NCBI GenBank assembly: GCA_964605715.1
Contig: CAZSDV010000027.1
Location: forward strand, 1-28,374
DNA length: 28,374 nucleotides
DNA from: JAPUME01 sp964605715
Lineage (GTDB): Bacteria; Acidobacteriota; Terriglobia; UBA7540; JAPUME01
Reading direction: 5' to 3'
The notes under the pieces were generated by a model. The model made no database searches, had not been told where the DNA came from, and was given only the letters and a program-made list of their open reading frames with translations. A program made the position numbers and the translations under genes. Of this stretch, positions 15,192-23,663 are shown piece after piece. Positions within the stretch are counted from its first letter, which is position 1; each line of letters opens with the position of its first letter.

Positions 15192-17462
15192 TTAGAAGCG
15201 GAATAAGTAGCTCAATTTGACGAAGACTTTCCGACCGGTATTGAAGTCAGGAAAGAGGGTGCGCTGTAAAGCTGGATTTGTTGATGGGTCAAGCTTCAAG
15301 TTGTCGTAGAGGTCGGTATAACCAAAGTACAGTGCTGTACTGGGGTTCAACATGTAGGTGAGAAGTGTGTCAAGACCAATGCGTTTTTCCTCTTCCGTAC
15401 TTAATAAACTGCTGTTTGTTAATACTGCGTTATAGTCTGCGATTAAGCGGAGCGAAAGATGTCGGTTGAACTGGTACTTCACGTTTGACCGGACAATGTG
15501 ATTGTCGAAGACAACTGATCCTCTAGCCACGCCCGACAGCCCAGATCCATCGTACGTTCTCAAGCCACTGTAGATGTAGTTTTTTTCAATGCGGAGGTGA
15601 GGGCCTGGGCGGAGCGTGATACCCATCTTGCCCTGCAATCCTCTCCCTAAAAATGGGCTTAGATCCGGCCCAGGCCTGTAGTTAATACTTGTCCCGCCTT
15701 TCAATTGTCCGTTTACTTCGAACCATTTAAGCCATCGGCTACCAAAGTAAACTCCTCCTTCATGTTGCTTGAATTCGATATTATTGAATAGCTCGGAGGT
15801 TTTTTCCACCCACAAGAATAGCCGTGTTGATCTCGTCATATTAATTCTGAAATTTGGACGAATAGCTGAGTCCCGCAGGCGCCCTTGCCTGTTGTAGTTA
15901 ATTGATCCCGTGATACCTGGTCCGAAACCCTGGACGATATTTCCCTCCGGACGCCAAAAATAGCCAGTCGAATGACCTAACTCCCGGATGTCCACACGCC
16001 TAAAAAAACCTAGACTAGAATGAAAATTGGGACTCCTGTCCGTATACCTTGTACTGGAGGTGAAGTGCCTCCCATGGTGCCGCCACTCCGCGTAGTGTGC
16101 CGGTCCAGCTAGCCGCTGGCCGTGTGCCAGGCGGGTGTTGCTGGCCATTGATTGTCCTGTAAAAATCCAGTTGGGGAGTAGTTGAACTCGCGTGTCCACC
16201 GAGTAGACCCGGTTGAGCGTGGATGCAAAGTCTTGACTTGTCACCATCACTCCTATACTGGAATTTTGGGAATTGCTTCGGAACTCACGTTCCGCTCTAA
16301 AAACTCCTACAGGTGAATGCCGGTTGCGCCAAGGGTCCGTGACGTTCAAACTTGCTCCAGGAGCGCGATCATCAGCAAAAATACCTCCGACGGTCCAGTT
16401 ACCTATCTTTCCTGTGAGGCGTGCTCCGAGACTCGGATCGACGATCCGCCGTGAGAAGAACATTTGTTGAGGGGTCACGAAATAGTTGACGTTTTCTAGA
16501 AAGAAGGGGCGTTTTTCTGGGTAGAAGACCTCGTAGCGTTTGTTGGTGGTCGTCTGAGGCTGATCTGACTCTACCTGGCTAAAATCAGGGTTTAGTGCAA
16601 TATCAAGCGTTAAGGAGTTTCTCAACACTATCTTTCCGTCAAGTCCTATGCGAGACTCGCTATCGGTTCGGATCTGTGGTGGAGCTTCAAGTGATGTGTC
16701 AAGATAACGTGATCGCGAAAAGAGTCCATAGGGAATGAGCTGAATGTTGCGTCCGGGCGAAATACCTTCGAGGCCCTCCAAGTCCCCAGCTTGTTGTACG
16801 AAGTTAGGCCGTCGGTAGCTGACATAAGGCCAGGTGGAAAATTCGTTATTTCGGGTAATGAATCGTCCTAACATTAGTCCCCATTTCTGCTTTTTCTGAC
16901 TCGGGAACCGAACGCTTTTGAATGGAATGACGGTCATGGTGATGTAGCCGTCTTTGGTGATCTTCCCGTCAGAATACCAAAGAGTATCCCAGCTCATGCC
17001 ACTTCCCTTACCGTCCGTGGTGGCCCCGTCTGCTTGAACACCATACGGGTTGACATTAAACCAATACATATTTCTATGGTCATGGAATGTATCCAGGTTT
17101 ACCATGGTTCGATCGTCTGACATGATCTGATCGTGCTTGGCTAGACGCGCTCGGATTAACTTTGGGTTGTCCTTGCAGATGAAAGCAACATAGAGATTCT
17201 TGTCATCGTAGGAGAGGAACGCCGTTGTGTCCTGGCTCACAGGTTTTCCGTCAAGCGCAGCTGGCCTGTATTGCCGGAAGTCGGTTACTATAAGTTCCGC
17301 TTCTCGTGCTACGCCGTCCAGAAAGTCACTGAGCTTTGGTGGTCGGGTAACTCGCGGAATTCTTAAGACTTTCATTTGATTTTCGGCAAACATTCCTTGG
17401 GCACTGAGGTTGATCTGGTTGAATATTAGCGAGAAGGCCAGGATTAATAATGCTTGGTACAT
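15192..17462 (-). CDS. Outer-membrane protein with CBM9-like and DUF5916 domains
   Basis: A 756-aa surface protein. Seen: a signal peptide (MYQALLILAFSLIFNQINLSAQ); an N-terminal CBM9-like domain (about 40-230) with FLDGVAREAELIVTDFRQ, DDKNLYVAFICKD and GYITMTVIPFKSVRF; then a DUF5916 region of about 500 residues made of alternating amphipathic strands (about 240-756), with FYPEKRPFFLENVNYF as the family-typical link. The protein ends in YLFRF with a C-terminal Phe, the signature for beta-barrel insertion. Such proteins are widespread in Acidobacteriota, Gemmatimonadota and Bacteroidota; their role is not established, and carbohydrate binding or transport is suspected. No clear Shine-Dalgarno sequence precedes the ATG. 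It is transcribed divergently from the DUF1549 gene. Confidence 0.88.
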   Translation of the reverse strand: MYQALLILAFSLIFNQINLSAQGMFAENQMKVLRIPRVTRPPKLSDFLDGVAREAELIVTDFRQYRPAALDGKPVSQDTTAFLSYDDKNLYVAFICKDNPKLIRARLAKHDQIMSDDRTMVNLDTFHDHRNMYWFNVNPYGVQADGATTDGKGSGMSWDTLWYSDGKITKDGYITMTVIPFKSVRFPSQKKQKWGLMLGRFITRNNEFSTWPYVSYRRPNFVQQAGDLEGLEGISPGRNIQLIPYGLFSRSRYLDTSLEAPPQIRTDSESRIGLDGKIVLRNSLTLDIALNPDFSQVESDQPQTTTNKRYEVFYPEKRPFFLENVNYFVTPQQMFFSRRIVDPSLGARLTGKIGNWTVGGIFADDRAPGASLNVTDPWRNRHSPVGVFRAEREFRSNSQNSSIGVMVTSQDFASTLNRVYSVDTRVQLLPNWIFTGQSMASNTRLAHGQRLAGPAHYAEWRHHGRHFTSSTRYTDRSPNFHSSLGFFRRVDIRELGHSTGYFWRPEGNIVQGFGPGITGSINYNRQGRLRDSAIRPNFRINMTRSTRLFLWVEKTSELFNNIEFKQHEGGVYFGSRWLKWFEVNGQLKGGTSINYRPGPDLSPFLGRGLQGKMGITLRPGPHLRIEKNYIYSGLRTYDGSGLSGVARGSVVFDNHIVRSNVKYQFNRHLSLRLIADYNAVLTNSSLLSTEEEKRIGLDTLLTYMLNPSTALYFGYTDLYDNLKLDPSTNPALQRTLFPDFNTGRKVFVKLSYLFRF

Positions 17463-17677
17463 GAGTTGCTTAAGGTGCTTTCCTTATTGAGTCTTGTGGT
17501 ATAAGGACACTCTTCAAACTAGTAATTTTAGCTGAAACAGTTTAGTTCCTGAAGGTGAATCTGATCTTTTCTGTGATAAAAACGCCTTATTAATAAATTC
17601 TTTTCAGACTATGCAAACCTAAATTTTTGAGATGGTAGAAATTTGCTGGGATCACTCCCCGGCGCCTGAGGGTCCTG

Positions 17678-17695
17678 AACCTAGGTTATTAACCT
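17678..17695. promoter_or_regulatory. Overlapping palindromes built from AACCT half-sites (candidate operator)
   Basis: The 10-bp perfect palindrome AACCTAGGTT (17678-17687) overlaps AGGTTA-T-TAACCT (17683-17695). Three AACCT half-sites, two direct and one inverted, thus occur within 18 bases. The cluster ends 9 bases before the -35 of the promoter at 17705-17733, a normal place for an activator site. Confidence 0.4.
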
Positions 17696-17704
17696 GATTT
17701 TTGC

Positions 17705-17733
17705 TTGAAAATATACAAGCCACAAATTATAAT
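17705..17733 (+). promoter_or_regulatory. Sigma70-type promoter of the DUF1549-DUF1501 operon
   Basis: TTGAAA (17705-17710) and a perfect TATAAT (17728-17733) are separated by exactly 17 bases. The start would fall near 17740, which leaves a leader of about 12 bases carrying only the purine-rich site before the GTG at 17752. Its position inside the longer frame starting at TTG 17701 argues against that longer start. Confidence 0.5.
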
Positions 17734-17751
17734 TTGCTGAGGGGGAGCTCT

Positions 17752-19599
17752 GTGTTCCGAAAAATTAACTTCTTTGCCATAGTTTTCTCTATCCCACTGA
17801 TAGGATCGCACCTTACTGCCCAGCCAGACAAACCTTCAGACAAACACCATGTTAAGGTCAAAACTGAGGGCAGGGAAACACTTGACCGTTTTACTGGGTC
17901 GGTCCGTCCTGTTTTACCAGGTGGGGCGAGCATCCCTGTACAGAGGAACAATTACATCGATGATTACATATTCAACAAGATGGACAGAAACAATATCCCT
18001 CGTGCGCCGCTCAGTTCCGACACAGAATTTCTCCGTCGGGTCACTCTAGATCTTACTGGACGCTTGCCGGAAGTAGAGGCGATCAGAAAATTTGTTAAGG
18101 ATACGGATCCGAGCAAACGTGGCAAGCTGATTGACTCTTTAGTGGCTACCTCTTGGGTTGGGCTTCGAGGTAGGTTATCCACCCCGTTTGTGGACCGCTG
18201 GACTTATTGGTTTGGTGATTTGTTCCGTACCAATGCTGGACACAATAATGTAAAGGGGCGTGCGATCCTATACGACCATATTTACAACTCATTACTGGAA
18301 AACCTTCCCTATGATGAATTTGTCCGGACGTTACTCACGTCAAGCTCCCGTTCTAATTGGACTAATGGTCCGATTAATTATTATGCTCGTGACTATGTGA
18401 ATGCCACTGATGACGATATTATTAATAACGAAGATACTTATGACCAATGGGCGATTAGCTCCTATAAACTTTTCCTCGGAGTTAATCTTGAGTGCATCTC
18501 TTGCCATCAAGGTGCAGGGCACCTTGAAAATATTAACTCTTGGCTCTCAAAAAAAAATCGTGAAGAGTTCTGGAACCAGGCAGCTTTTTTCAGTGAGTCG
18601 CGCCTCTGGCGCCCGTACGGAAACAATGCCCATTATGCCCTCACAGAGGATGGCAAAGGATACGATCTGACAAGTGCGAGCGTCACGCGCATGCAACGCT
18701 ACCCTGCAGATGTGTCCCCCACTTTTCTATTTACCGGAGAAAAGCCCCGCCCCGGGGAAAATTTTCGCGAAGCCTATGCTCGGATACTGACTGGCAGTCC
18801 TCAGTTTGCACGGGCAACCGTTAATCTGTTCTGGGCGGAGCTAATGGGCGTGGGTATCGTTGACCCCCCATTTGAATTTGATCTAGACAGACAGGATCCT
18901 AATAAACCCCCACCAGCTCCGTGGACGATCCAACCCTCACACCCAAAGTTACTAGATGCGCTGGCCGAAGACTTCAAAGCTCATGACTATGACCTTCGTT
19001 ACTTGATTACGCTGATTACCAAGTCCAGCGTCTACCAGCTTTCATCTCGTTTTGAGGGGGAGTGGAGGCAGGAGTATGCTAAGTACTTTGCCCGTCATTT
19101 TGCTAGGCGACTAACTGCTGCTCAGATTTGGGATGCGCTTAGCCAATCCACAGGTTTGTATTCTGAAATTCCTATAGCGGGAACTAACCGAAAGGTCAAG
19201 TATATAGGGAAGATGATTGGGCCCGATGATCTTGGCTCAGTCAAGCCTCTCCGAGACCTTCTTGAATCCTTCGGACTATATAATCGTTATGCGGTCGGAG
19301 ATGATAGCAGTGGCAATCGAGGTTCCATCATTCAGGCCTCAATTTTACTGAACAATCCGTTGGTCCAGGAGAAGCTTCGAGCCCAAAAGGGAGGCCGCCT
19401 GCATGACCTGCTGAATCACGAACCCCATTACGACAACTCTAAAATTATCGAGGAACTCTTTCTTGCCACGATTTCTCGGTTCCCTACAGAGAAAGAGAAA
19501 GAGATGGCATTGAGGCTAATCCAGGATTACCGTACCCAGGGTGCAGAAGATCTCCTGTGGACTCTTATCAATAAGTTAGAGTTTATTGGCAACCTGTAA
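17752..19599 (+). CDS. Exported DUF1549/DUF1553 domain protein
   Basis: A 615-aa exported protein of the family usually paired with DUF1501 proteins. Seen: a signal peptide (FRKINFFAIVFSIPLIGSHLTAQ); a DUF1549 region with NNYIDDYIFNKMDRN, LRRVTLDLTGRLP and VDRWTYWFGDLF; a heme-type C248-I-S-C251-H252 motif in VNLECISCHQG; and a DUF1553 region beginning at FREAYARILTGSPQFARATVN and including LITKSSVYQLSS. The N-terminal planctomycete-type cytochrome domain (PSCyt1) of many relatives is absent, so this is the short form. The GTG at 17752 is chosen: GAGGGGGAG (17739-17747) precedes it and it gives a clean signal sequence, whereas TTG 17701 would overlap the promoter. The DUF1501 gene follows after 53 bases. 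The function is unknown; exported redox or glycan use is suspected. Confidence 0.87.
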   Translation: MFRKINFFAIVFSIPLIGSHLTAQPDKPSDKHHVKVKTEGRETLDRFTGSVRPVLPGGASIPVQRNNYIDDYIFNKMDRNNIPRAPLSSDTEFLRRVTLDLTGRLPEVEAIRKFVKDTDPSKRGKLIDSLVATSWVGLRGRLSTPFVDRWTYWFGDLFRTNAGHNNVKGRAILYDHIYNSLLENLPYDEFVRTLLTSSSRSNWTNGPINYYARDYVNATDDDIINNEDTYDQWAISSYKLFLGVNLECISCHQGAGHLENINSWLSKKNREEFWNQAAFFSESRLWRPYGNNAHYALTEDGKGYDLTSASVTRMQRYPADVSPTFLFTGEKPRPGENFREAYARILTGSPQFARATVNLFWAELMGVGIVDPPFEFDLDRQDPNKPPPAPWTIQPSHPKLLDALAEDFKAHDYDLRYLITLITKSSVYQLSSRFEGEWRQEYAKYFARHFARRLTAAQIWDALSQSTGLYSEIPIAGTNRKVKYIGKMIGPDDLGSVKPLRDLLESFGLYNRYAVGDDSSGNRGSIIQASILLNNPLVQEKLRAQKGGRLHDLLNHEPHYDNSKIIEELFLATISRFPTEKEKEMALRLIQDYRTQGAEDLLWTLINKLEFIGNL

Positions 19600-19652
19600 T
19601 AGCCAGGTATTTCTACAATACTGAGGTAGCGTCAAGAGAGGGGTCTTGTAGC

Positions 19653-21041
19653 GTGTTTGAAAAAGAAATGAATATCCCAACTATAACGCGCAGGCAGTTT
19701 TTTCAAATCGGGGCTGTTGGCGTTTCAGGTTTTTATTTACAACCCTTTCTGAAGCCACTTCAAGTGCACGCCAAGAAAAAGATCAGAGCGAGAGGCTCGG
19801 CCGAATACTGCATCTTTTTGAATTTGGCGGGTGGCGCCAGCCATGTAGATACCTTCGATATCAAAGAAGAACGCTGGACACCTCCTGATTTTGATATTCG
19901 AACTATCAAGCCAGGTGTTCGCATGCCCTACGCATTATTTCCTGAGCTTTCAGGGAAGTTGGAACAGTTAACCCTAGTTCGCTCAATGAAGGCTTGGGAA
20001 AGTGAGCATATTCGAGCCCAGTACTATTTGCAAGTTGCACATGCACCTAGTGCGGCACGTATGACAGAGATGCCGTCACTGGGATCTGTCATAGCGTATG
20101 AATTTGATCGACGTCGGCAGGAGAGCGATTATCTTCCACCTTTTGCCGCCATCAATTTTACCTCTGGTCCCTTTAAGGCGATTGGAGAAGGGGTTCTCGA
20201 GAGTAAGAATTCCCCCCTATTGCTAGAGATTTCTGAAAGAGGTTTTGATTTCCTTGTTCCAGAGAAAAAAGCGGACCGTTTCAGACGGCGTTGGGAGTTT
20301 CTGCAGAAATTTGATAAGCCGTTACGTTATGGTGTGCCACCGGGCGATAAATTCTATCAAGATTTTGATGCTTTTTACCAGGGGGCCCATGCAATGATGA
20401 AGTCCCCAGCAATTAAAGATGTTATGACATTGAAAAAAGAAGACCAGGAGCGATACGGAAGTTCTCAGCTAGGAGATGCTTGTGCATTGGCCCGCAATTT
20501 AGTTCGAGCTGAGGCAGGGACTCGTTTCATTATGATTTCCCAGCCTGGTTGGGACCACCATGGAAGTATTTACAAAAAGCCAGGCGGTCTGTATGCAAGA
20601 ACCAATGAGCTTGACACAGCATTTTCCACTTTATTGTCAGACCTTCAAGATGCCAAAGGCCCGGATGGCCACTCCCTTCTTGAGAAAACCCTTGTTGTCT
20701 GCATGGGTGAGTTTGGGAGAACTCCTGGCGAACTTACCGTGAACACTGGGAGAGATCATTATCCCAATGCATTTACCGGTGTTTTTGCTGGGGGAGGTAC
20801 TCAGGGAGGGCGTGTCCTGGGGGCTACCGACGAGCTGGGTGCAAAAATTAAAGATCCTGGATGGCATAAGCAGAGGCCAGTCTACTTTGAAGATGTAGCC
20901 GCCACCATCTATTCCTCCCTAGGAATTGATTGGACCAAAAAAATTACTAACACTCCCTCGGGACGGGACTTTGAGTATATTGAGCACCAATCTGGGACTG
21001 AATTTATTGATCCAGGAGAGATTACCGAGTTATTTTCCTAA
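19653..21041 (+). CDS. Tat-exported DUF1501 family protein
   Basis: A 462-aa member of the alkaline-phosphatase/sulfatase-like superfamily. Seen: a twin-arginine signal (TRRQFFQIGAVGVSGFYL, Arg13-Arg14); LNLAGGASHVDTFD near the start of the mature domain; SQPGWDHHGS; VVCMGEFGRTPGE; NTGRDHYPNAFTGVFAGGG; and EDVAATIYSSLGIDW. These motifs, with paired Asp/His residues, resemble the metal site of the superfamily. The GTG at 19653 has AGAGGGG 9 bases before it; ATG 19668 is an alternative that keeps the Tat signal. It is the second gene of an operon with the DUF1549/1553 protein, an association seen widely in Planctomycetes, Verrucomicrobia and Acidobacteria. The substrate is unknown. It ends 11 bases from the convergent enolase-superfamily gene. 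Confidence 0.88.
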   Translation: MFEKEMNIPTITRRQFFQIGAVGVSGFYLQPFLKPLQVHAKKKIRARGSAEYCIFLNLAGGASHVDTFDIKEERWTPPDFDIRTIKPGVRMPYALFPELSGKLEQLTLVRSMKAWESEHIRAQYYLQVAHAPSAARMTEMPSLGSVIAYEFDRRRQESDYLPPFAAINFTSGPFKAIGEGVLESKNSPLLLEISERGFDFLVPEKKADRFRRRWEFLQKFDKPLRYGVPPGDKFYQDFDAFYQGAHAMMKSPAIKDVMTLKKEDQERYGSSQLGDACALARNLVRAEAGTRFIMISQPGWDHHGSIYKKPGGLYARTNELDTAFSTLLSDLQDAKGPDGHSLLEKTLVVCMGEFGRTPGELTVNTGRDHYPNAFTGVFAGGGTQGGRVLGATDELGAKIKDPGWHKQRPVYFEDVAATIYSSLGIDWTKKITNTPSGRDFEYIEHQSGTEFIDPGEITELFS

Positions 21042-21052
21042 ATGACCTAGGT

Positions 21053-22171
21053 TCAGCTGACGCGAAATTTTGCGACAGCCTCTTCATCTAGCTCAATTCC
21101 TAACCCAGGCTCCTCAGGAACCTGAAGGTAGCCATCCTCAGCTCGGATTTTTTGCTTGGTAATCTGATCGCGCAGCTTAGTCTCCTCCTCAGCTACAAAC
21201 TCCACAATCAGTGCATTAGGTATAGAGGCTAGGAAGTGCAGTGCTGCCGCGACGTTAATGTAGGTAGTAAATCCGTGATTTGCAACTAACAAACCTCGGT
21301 CTTGGGCTAAGGAGGCAATCTTTACTGCTTCGGTAAAGCCTCCGCAGCGGGTCATATCTATCTGCACTACATCAATTTTCCCGCGATCCATTAAATCAAG
21401 AAATGACTGACGGTTACTTTCCTCTTCGCCTGCTGCAATGCGAATCGGTGAAGCTTCACATAGCCTGCGGTATCCTTCATAATCATCTGGAAGCAGGGGT
21501 TCCTCAAGCCAGAAGATGTTGTACTCCTCAAATGCACGAGCCCTTCGAATGGCGGTTTTTGAGTCCCAGCAGAGCCCTGCATCAATTAAAAGATCCATTT
21601 CATCCCCGCAACCCTTTCTTCCTTCACGCACCAGAGCGATATCAGTTTTTTCGTCTTTGCCCATTGGATCCCACCCAAATTTAACAGCTGTGAAGCCAGC
21701 GTCTCGGTAGCGCCGTGCTCGCTCACCTGTTTCCTTGGGCGTATCCCCGAATAGCGAGCTTGCGTAACAGCGTAGACGTTTCTGAAATCCTCCGCCCAAG
21801 AGTTTCCACACTGGCAATTTCAGAGCCTTTCCTTTGATGTCCCATAGGGCTAAGTCGATGCCGCTCATAGCATGAAAACCTACGCCACGCCGCCCGCCAT
21901 AGATATTGGCGCGGTACATTTTCTGCCATATTTTTTCTGTCTCGAAAGGGTCTTCTCCGAGAATGATCTCTTTTAGCCCACAAACAGCGGAGTGGGAGAA
22001 AGGAGATTCAATGGCACCTTTGGCTGCAAGAGGTATGGAGTCTACCTCGCCCAGGCCAGTGATACCTGCGTCAGTGTGAACCTTTATAATGAGTGCATCT
22101 TGTCCTGAGTCGCAGAGTTGTCTTACTGAAGGTAATCTGAGATAGAGAGCTTCAACCTCTATGATTTTCAT
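21053..22171 (-). CDS. Enolase-superfamily sugar-acid dehydratase (mandelate racemase subgroup)
   Basis: A cytoplasmic Mg-dependent enzyme that abstracts the alpha-proton of a carboxylate, most likely dehydrating an aldonic or uronic-type acid to a 2-keto-3-deoxy acid. Seen: an N-terminal capping domain (1-120), then the barrel with Mg ligands D197 (LLIDAGLCWD), E223 (WLEEP) and E249 (AAGEEE), and the Asp-His dyad D272 (VVQIDMTRCGG) and H299 (VANHGFTT). All five are shifted by exactly 2 from mandelate racemase numbering. The lysine motif is K164-F-G-W rather than K-x-K, so only one Lys is present. At 372 aa the length is normal. AAGGAG lies 9 bases before the ATG. It is divergent from the DapA-family gene across an inverted repeat. 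Confidence 0.88.
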   Translation of the reverse strand: MKIIEVEALYLRLPSVRQLCDSGQDALIIKVHTDAGITGLGEVDSIPLAAKGAIESPFSHSAVCGLKEIILGEDPFETEKIWQKMYRANIYGGRRGVGFHAMSGIDLALWDIKGKALKLPVWKLLGGGFQKRLRCYASSLFGDTPKETGERARRYRDAGFTAVKFGWDPMGKDEKTDIALVREGRKGCGDEMDLLIDAGLCWDSKTAIRRARAFEEYNIFWLEEPLLPDDYEGYRRLCEASPIRIAAGEEESNRQSFLDLMDRGKIDVVQIDMTRCGGFTEAVKIASLAQDRGLLVANHGFTTYINVAAALHFLASIPNALIVEFVAEEETKLRDQITKQKIRAEDGYLQVPEEPGLGIELDEEAVAKFRVS

Positions 22172-22473
22172 CGGAAAAACTCCTTAGCTGCATAGCTTCA
22201 GCTGAATATTGTTATGGTAAAGTGTAGCATTATTACACTTCACAAAGCTCAATTTCATCGTGCATGGACTTGTCTTCAAGCACAAACTACGATAGCCTTG
22301 GCCGCTTGAGATTTCTCTTCAGGGTGTTTTGCATTCGACTTCCTGATTAAATAAAAAAGCTTGAGAAATTTCCTATTTCATCGACAGATTGGCGTCATTC
22401 TGAAATGCGCTACTTTGTCCCTGCTTTCTAGTGGGGAATGGCAGTCAAATCTTGCTCCCAAGGAGAACGCAAT
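22172..22473. other. 302-base divergent control region
   Basis: This lies between the dehydratase (minus) and aldolase (plus) genes. It contains the 21-bp inverted repeat described separately and two good ribosome binding sites at its ends. No protein-coding frame is supported. No -35/-10 pair of consensus quality was found on either strand; a TAATAAT on the minus strand falls within the inverted repeat. Confidence 0.5.
22220..22240. promoter_or_regulatory. 21-bp inverted repeat, candidate operator between divergent sugar-acid genes
   Basis: Perfect 7-bp arms AAGTGTA and TACACTT with a 7-base centre (GCATTAT). The TGTA/TACA half-sites and length fit a dimeric helix-turn-helix regulator of GntR or LacI type. 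It lies 49 bases upstream of the dehydratase ATG and overlaps a possible minus-strand -10. No regulator gene is in the window. Confidence 0.5.
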
Positions 22474-23430
22474 ATGGATCGAGAAAGAGCTGTAGATCGA
22501 CTTTCCGGCTGTTACGTAACGGTTCCAACTATGTTTCACGACAAGGACCTGGAGGTAAACCTGGAAGCTACTCGACAGCATGTGCGGTTCCTGATCGAAG
22601 GTGGCCTCAATGAAAGCACAGGGGTAATATTAGCTGCGGGGGCGGCAGGTGAATTTCCCATGATGAGCATTGATGAGCGGCTGCAGGTTACCGAGGCGAT
22701 TGTTAAGGAGGCGGACGGAAGGATACCTGTTGTGATGGGTGCGCAGACGGCGAGCACTCGAGAACTGGTCGAACTGGTCCGCGCTGCTAGGCGCCTCGGT
22801 GCCGAGTATGTGCAAGTTTCTCCGCCCTACTACTACGTACACACCGAAGAAGACTTTTACGAATATGTAGTAGCAGCAACAGCGGAGGCTGAAGATATAG
22901 GGATCATAATCTACAACACTTTCTGGACAACTCGAAATGTCTCACTGAAGATGGTCGAGAGGTTTTGTGAGCTACCAAACCTGGTTGGTCTTAAATGGGC
23001 TTTCCCAACTGCAGATTGCATGGAATTGGAACAGCTTGTTTCCCGTTTCGCGGAGCAGTTCTGTGTGATTGATAACCAACTTCGGTTTGTTACCAGTCAC
23101 ATGCTAGGTGCTCGAGGGATGGAGGTTCACATTTGTAATTACTGGCCTCAGTGGGGAGTACGCATTCTGAATCTTTTGAAAGAACATAAGTACACTGAGG
23201 CCCAGAAGCAGCTTGTTCATGTTGCTATGCCATTTTATGCTCTATGGCAAGAAATGGAACAGCACACCGGAGGAGATGGGTACTTGGATAAGCTTTGTAT
23301 GGAATTGGTTGGCTTGCCTTCCAGCCCCTCCCGCCCACCAACACGCGACATTCGCGACAAGTTTCGAGAGAAAGCCCGTCGGATGCTTATTGAGAGTGGA
23401 GTTCCAGGGGTTATTAATGTCGCGACTTAG
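22474..23430 (+). CDS. DapA/N-acetylneuraminate lyase family aldolase (atypical active-site motif)
   Basis: A class I aldolase or lyase of the dihydrodipicolinate synthase superfamily, 318 aa. Seen: the Schiff-base Lys174 in VGLKWAF and the catalytic Tyr147 in IIIYNTFW. The usual G[ST]TGE motif is G56-A-A-G-E60, so both hydroxyl residues are lost. The barrel segment VVMGAQTASTRELVELVRAA and the SPPYYYVHTEEDFYEY loop are typical of the catabolic branch rather than of lysine synthesis. The start ATG 22474 is preferred over ATG 22438 because AAGGAG (22460-22465) lies 8 bases before it. With the divergent dehydratase it fits cleavage of a 2-keto-3-deoxy or ulosonic acid; the altered motif makes the substrate uncertain. 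Confidence 0.85.
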   Translation: MDRERAVDRLSGCYVTVPTMFHDKDLEVNLEATRQHVRFLIEGGLNESTGVILAAGAAGEFPMMSIDERLQVTEAIVKEADGRIPVVMGAQTASTRELVELVRAARRLGAEYVQVSPPYYYVHTEEDFYEYVVAATAEAEDIGIIIYNTFWTTRNVSLKMVERFCELPNLVGLKWAFPTADCMELEQLVSRFAEQFCVIDNQLRFVTSHMLGARGMEVHICNYWPQWGVRILNLLKEHKYTEAQKQLVHVAMPFYALWQEMEQHTGGDGYLDKLCMELVGLPSSPSRPPTRDIRDKFREKARRMLIESGVPGVINVAT

Positions 23431-23447
23431 GAATAGTGGCTCTTAAA

Positions 23448-23476
23448 ATAAAGAAAAATCTTAATTTCTTCTTTAT
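23448..23476 (+). terminator. AT-rich inverted repeat after the aldolase gene
   Basis: ATAAAGAA (23448-23455) pairs with TTCTTTAT (23469-23476), 17 bases after the aldolase stop. The hairpin is weak, has a 13-base loop and is not followed by a T-run, so it is only a possible attenuator or terminator before the symporter gene. Confidence 0.25.
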
Positions 23477-23663
23477 AGGGTGGTTTCCACTGGTGGGTGA
23501 CATCCTTCTAGATGTGACTGAGATGCGCAAGTTAACCATTTTATTTTTCTATGTGCGATTGTGATATGAAGAGATTGAGGTTCACCTTGAGTTCGTAATT
23601 TTCTGGCTTTAGGCTACGTGTTGGTTACGAGTTTTGCCAATTCATAGTGAACGGCTATTGCTT

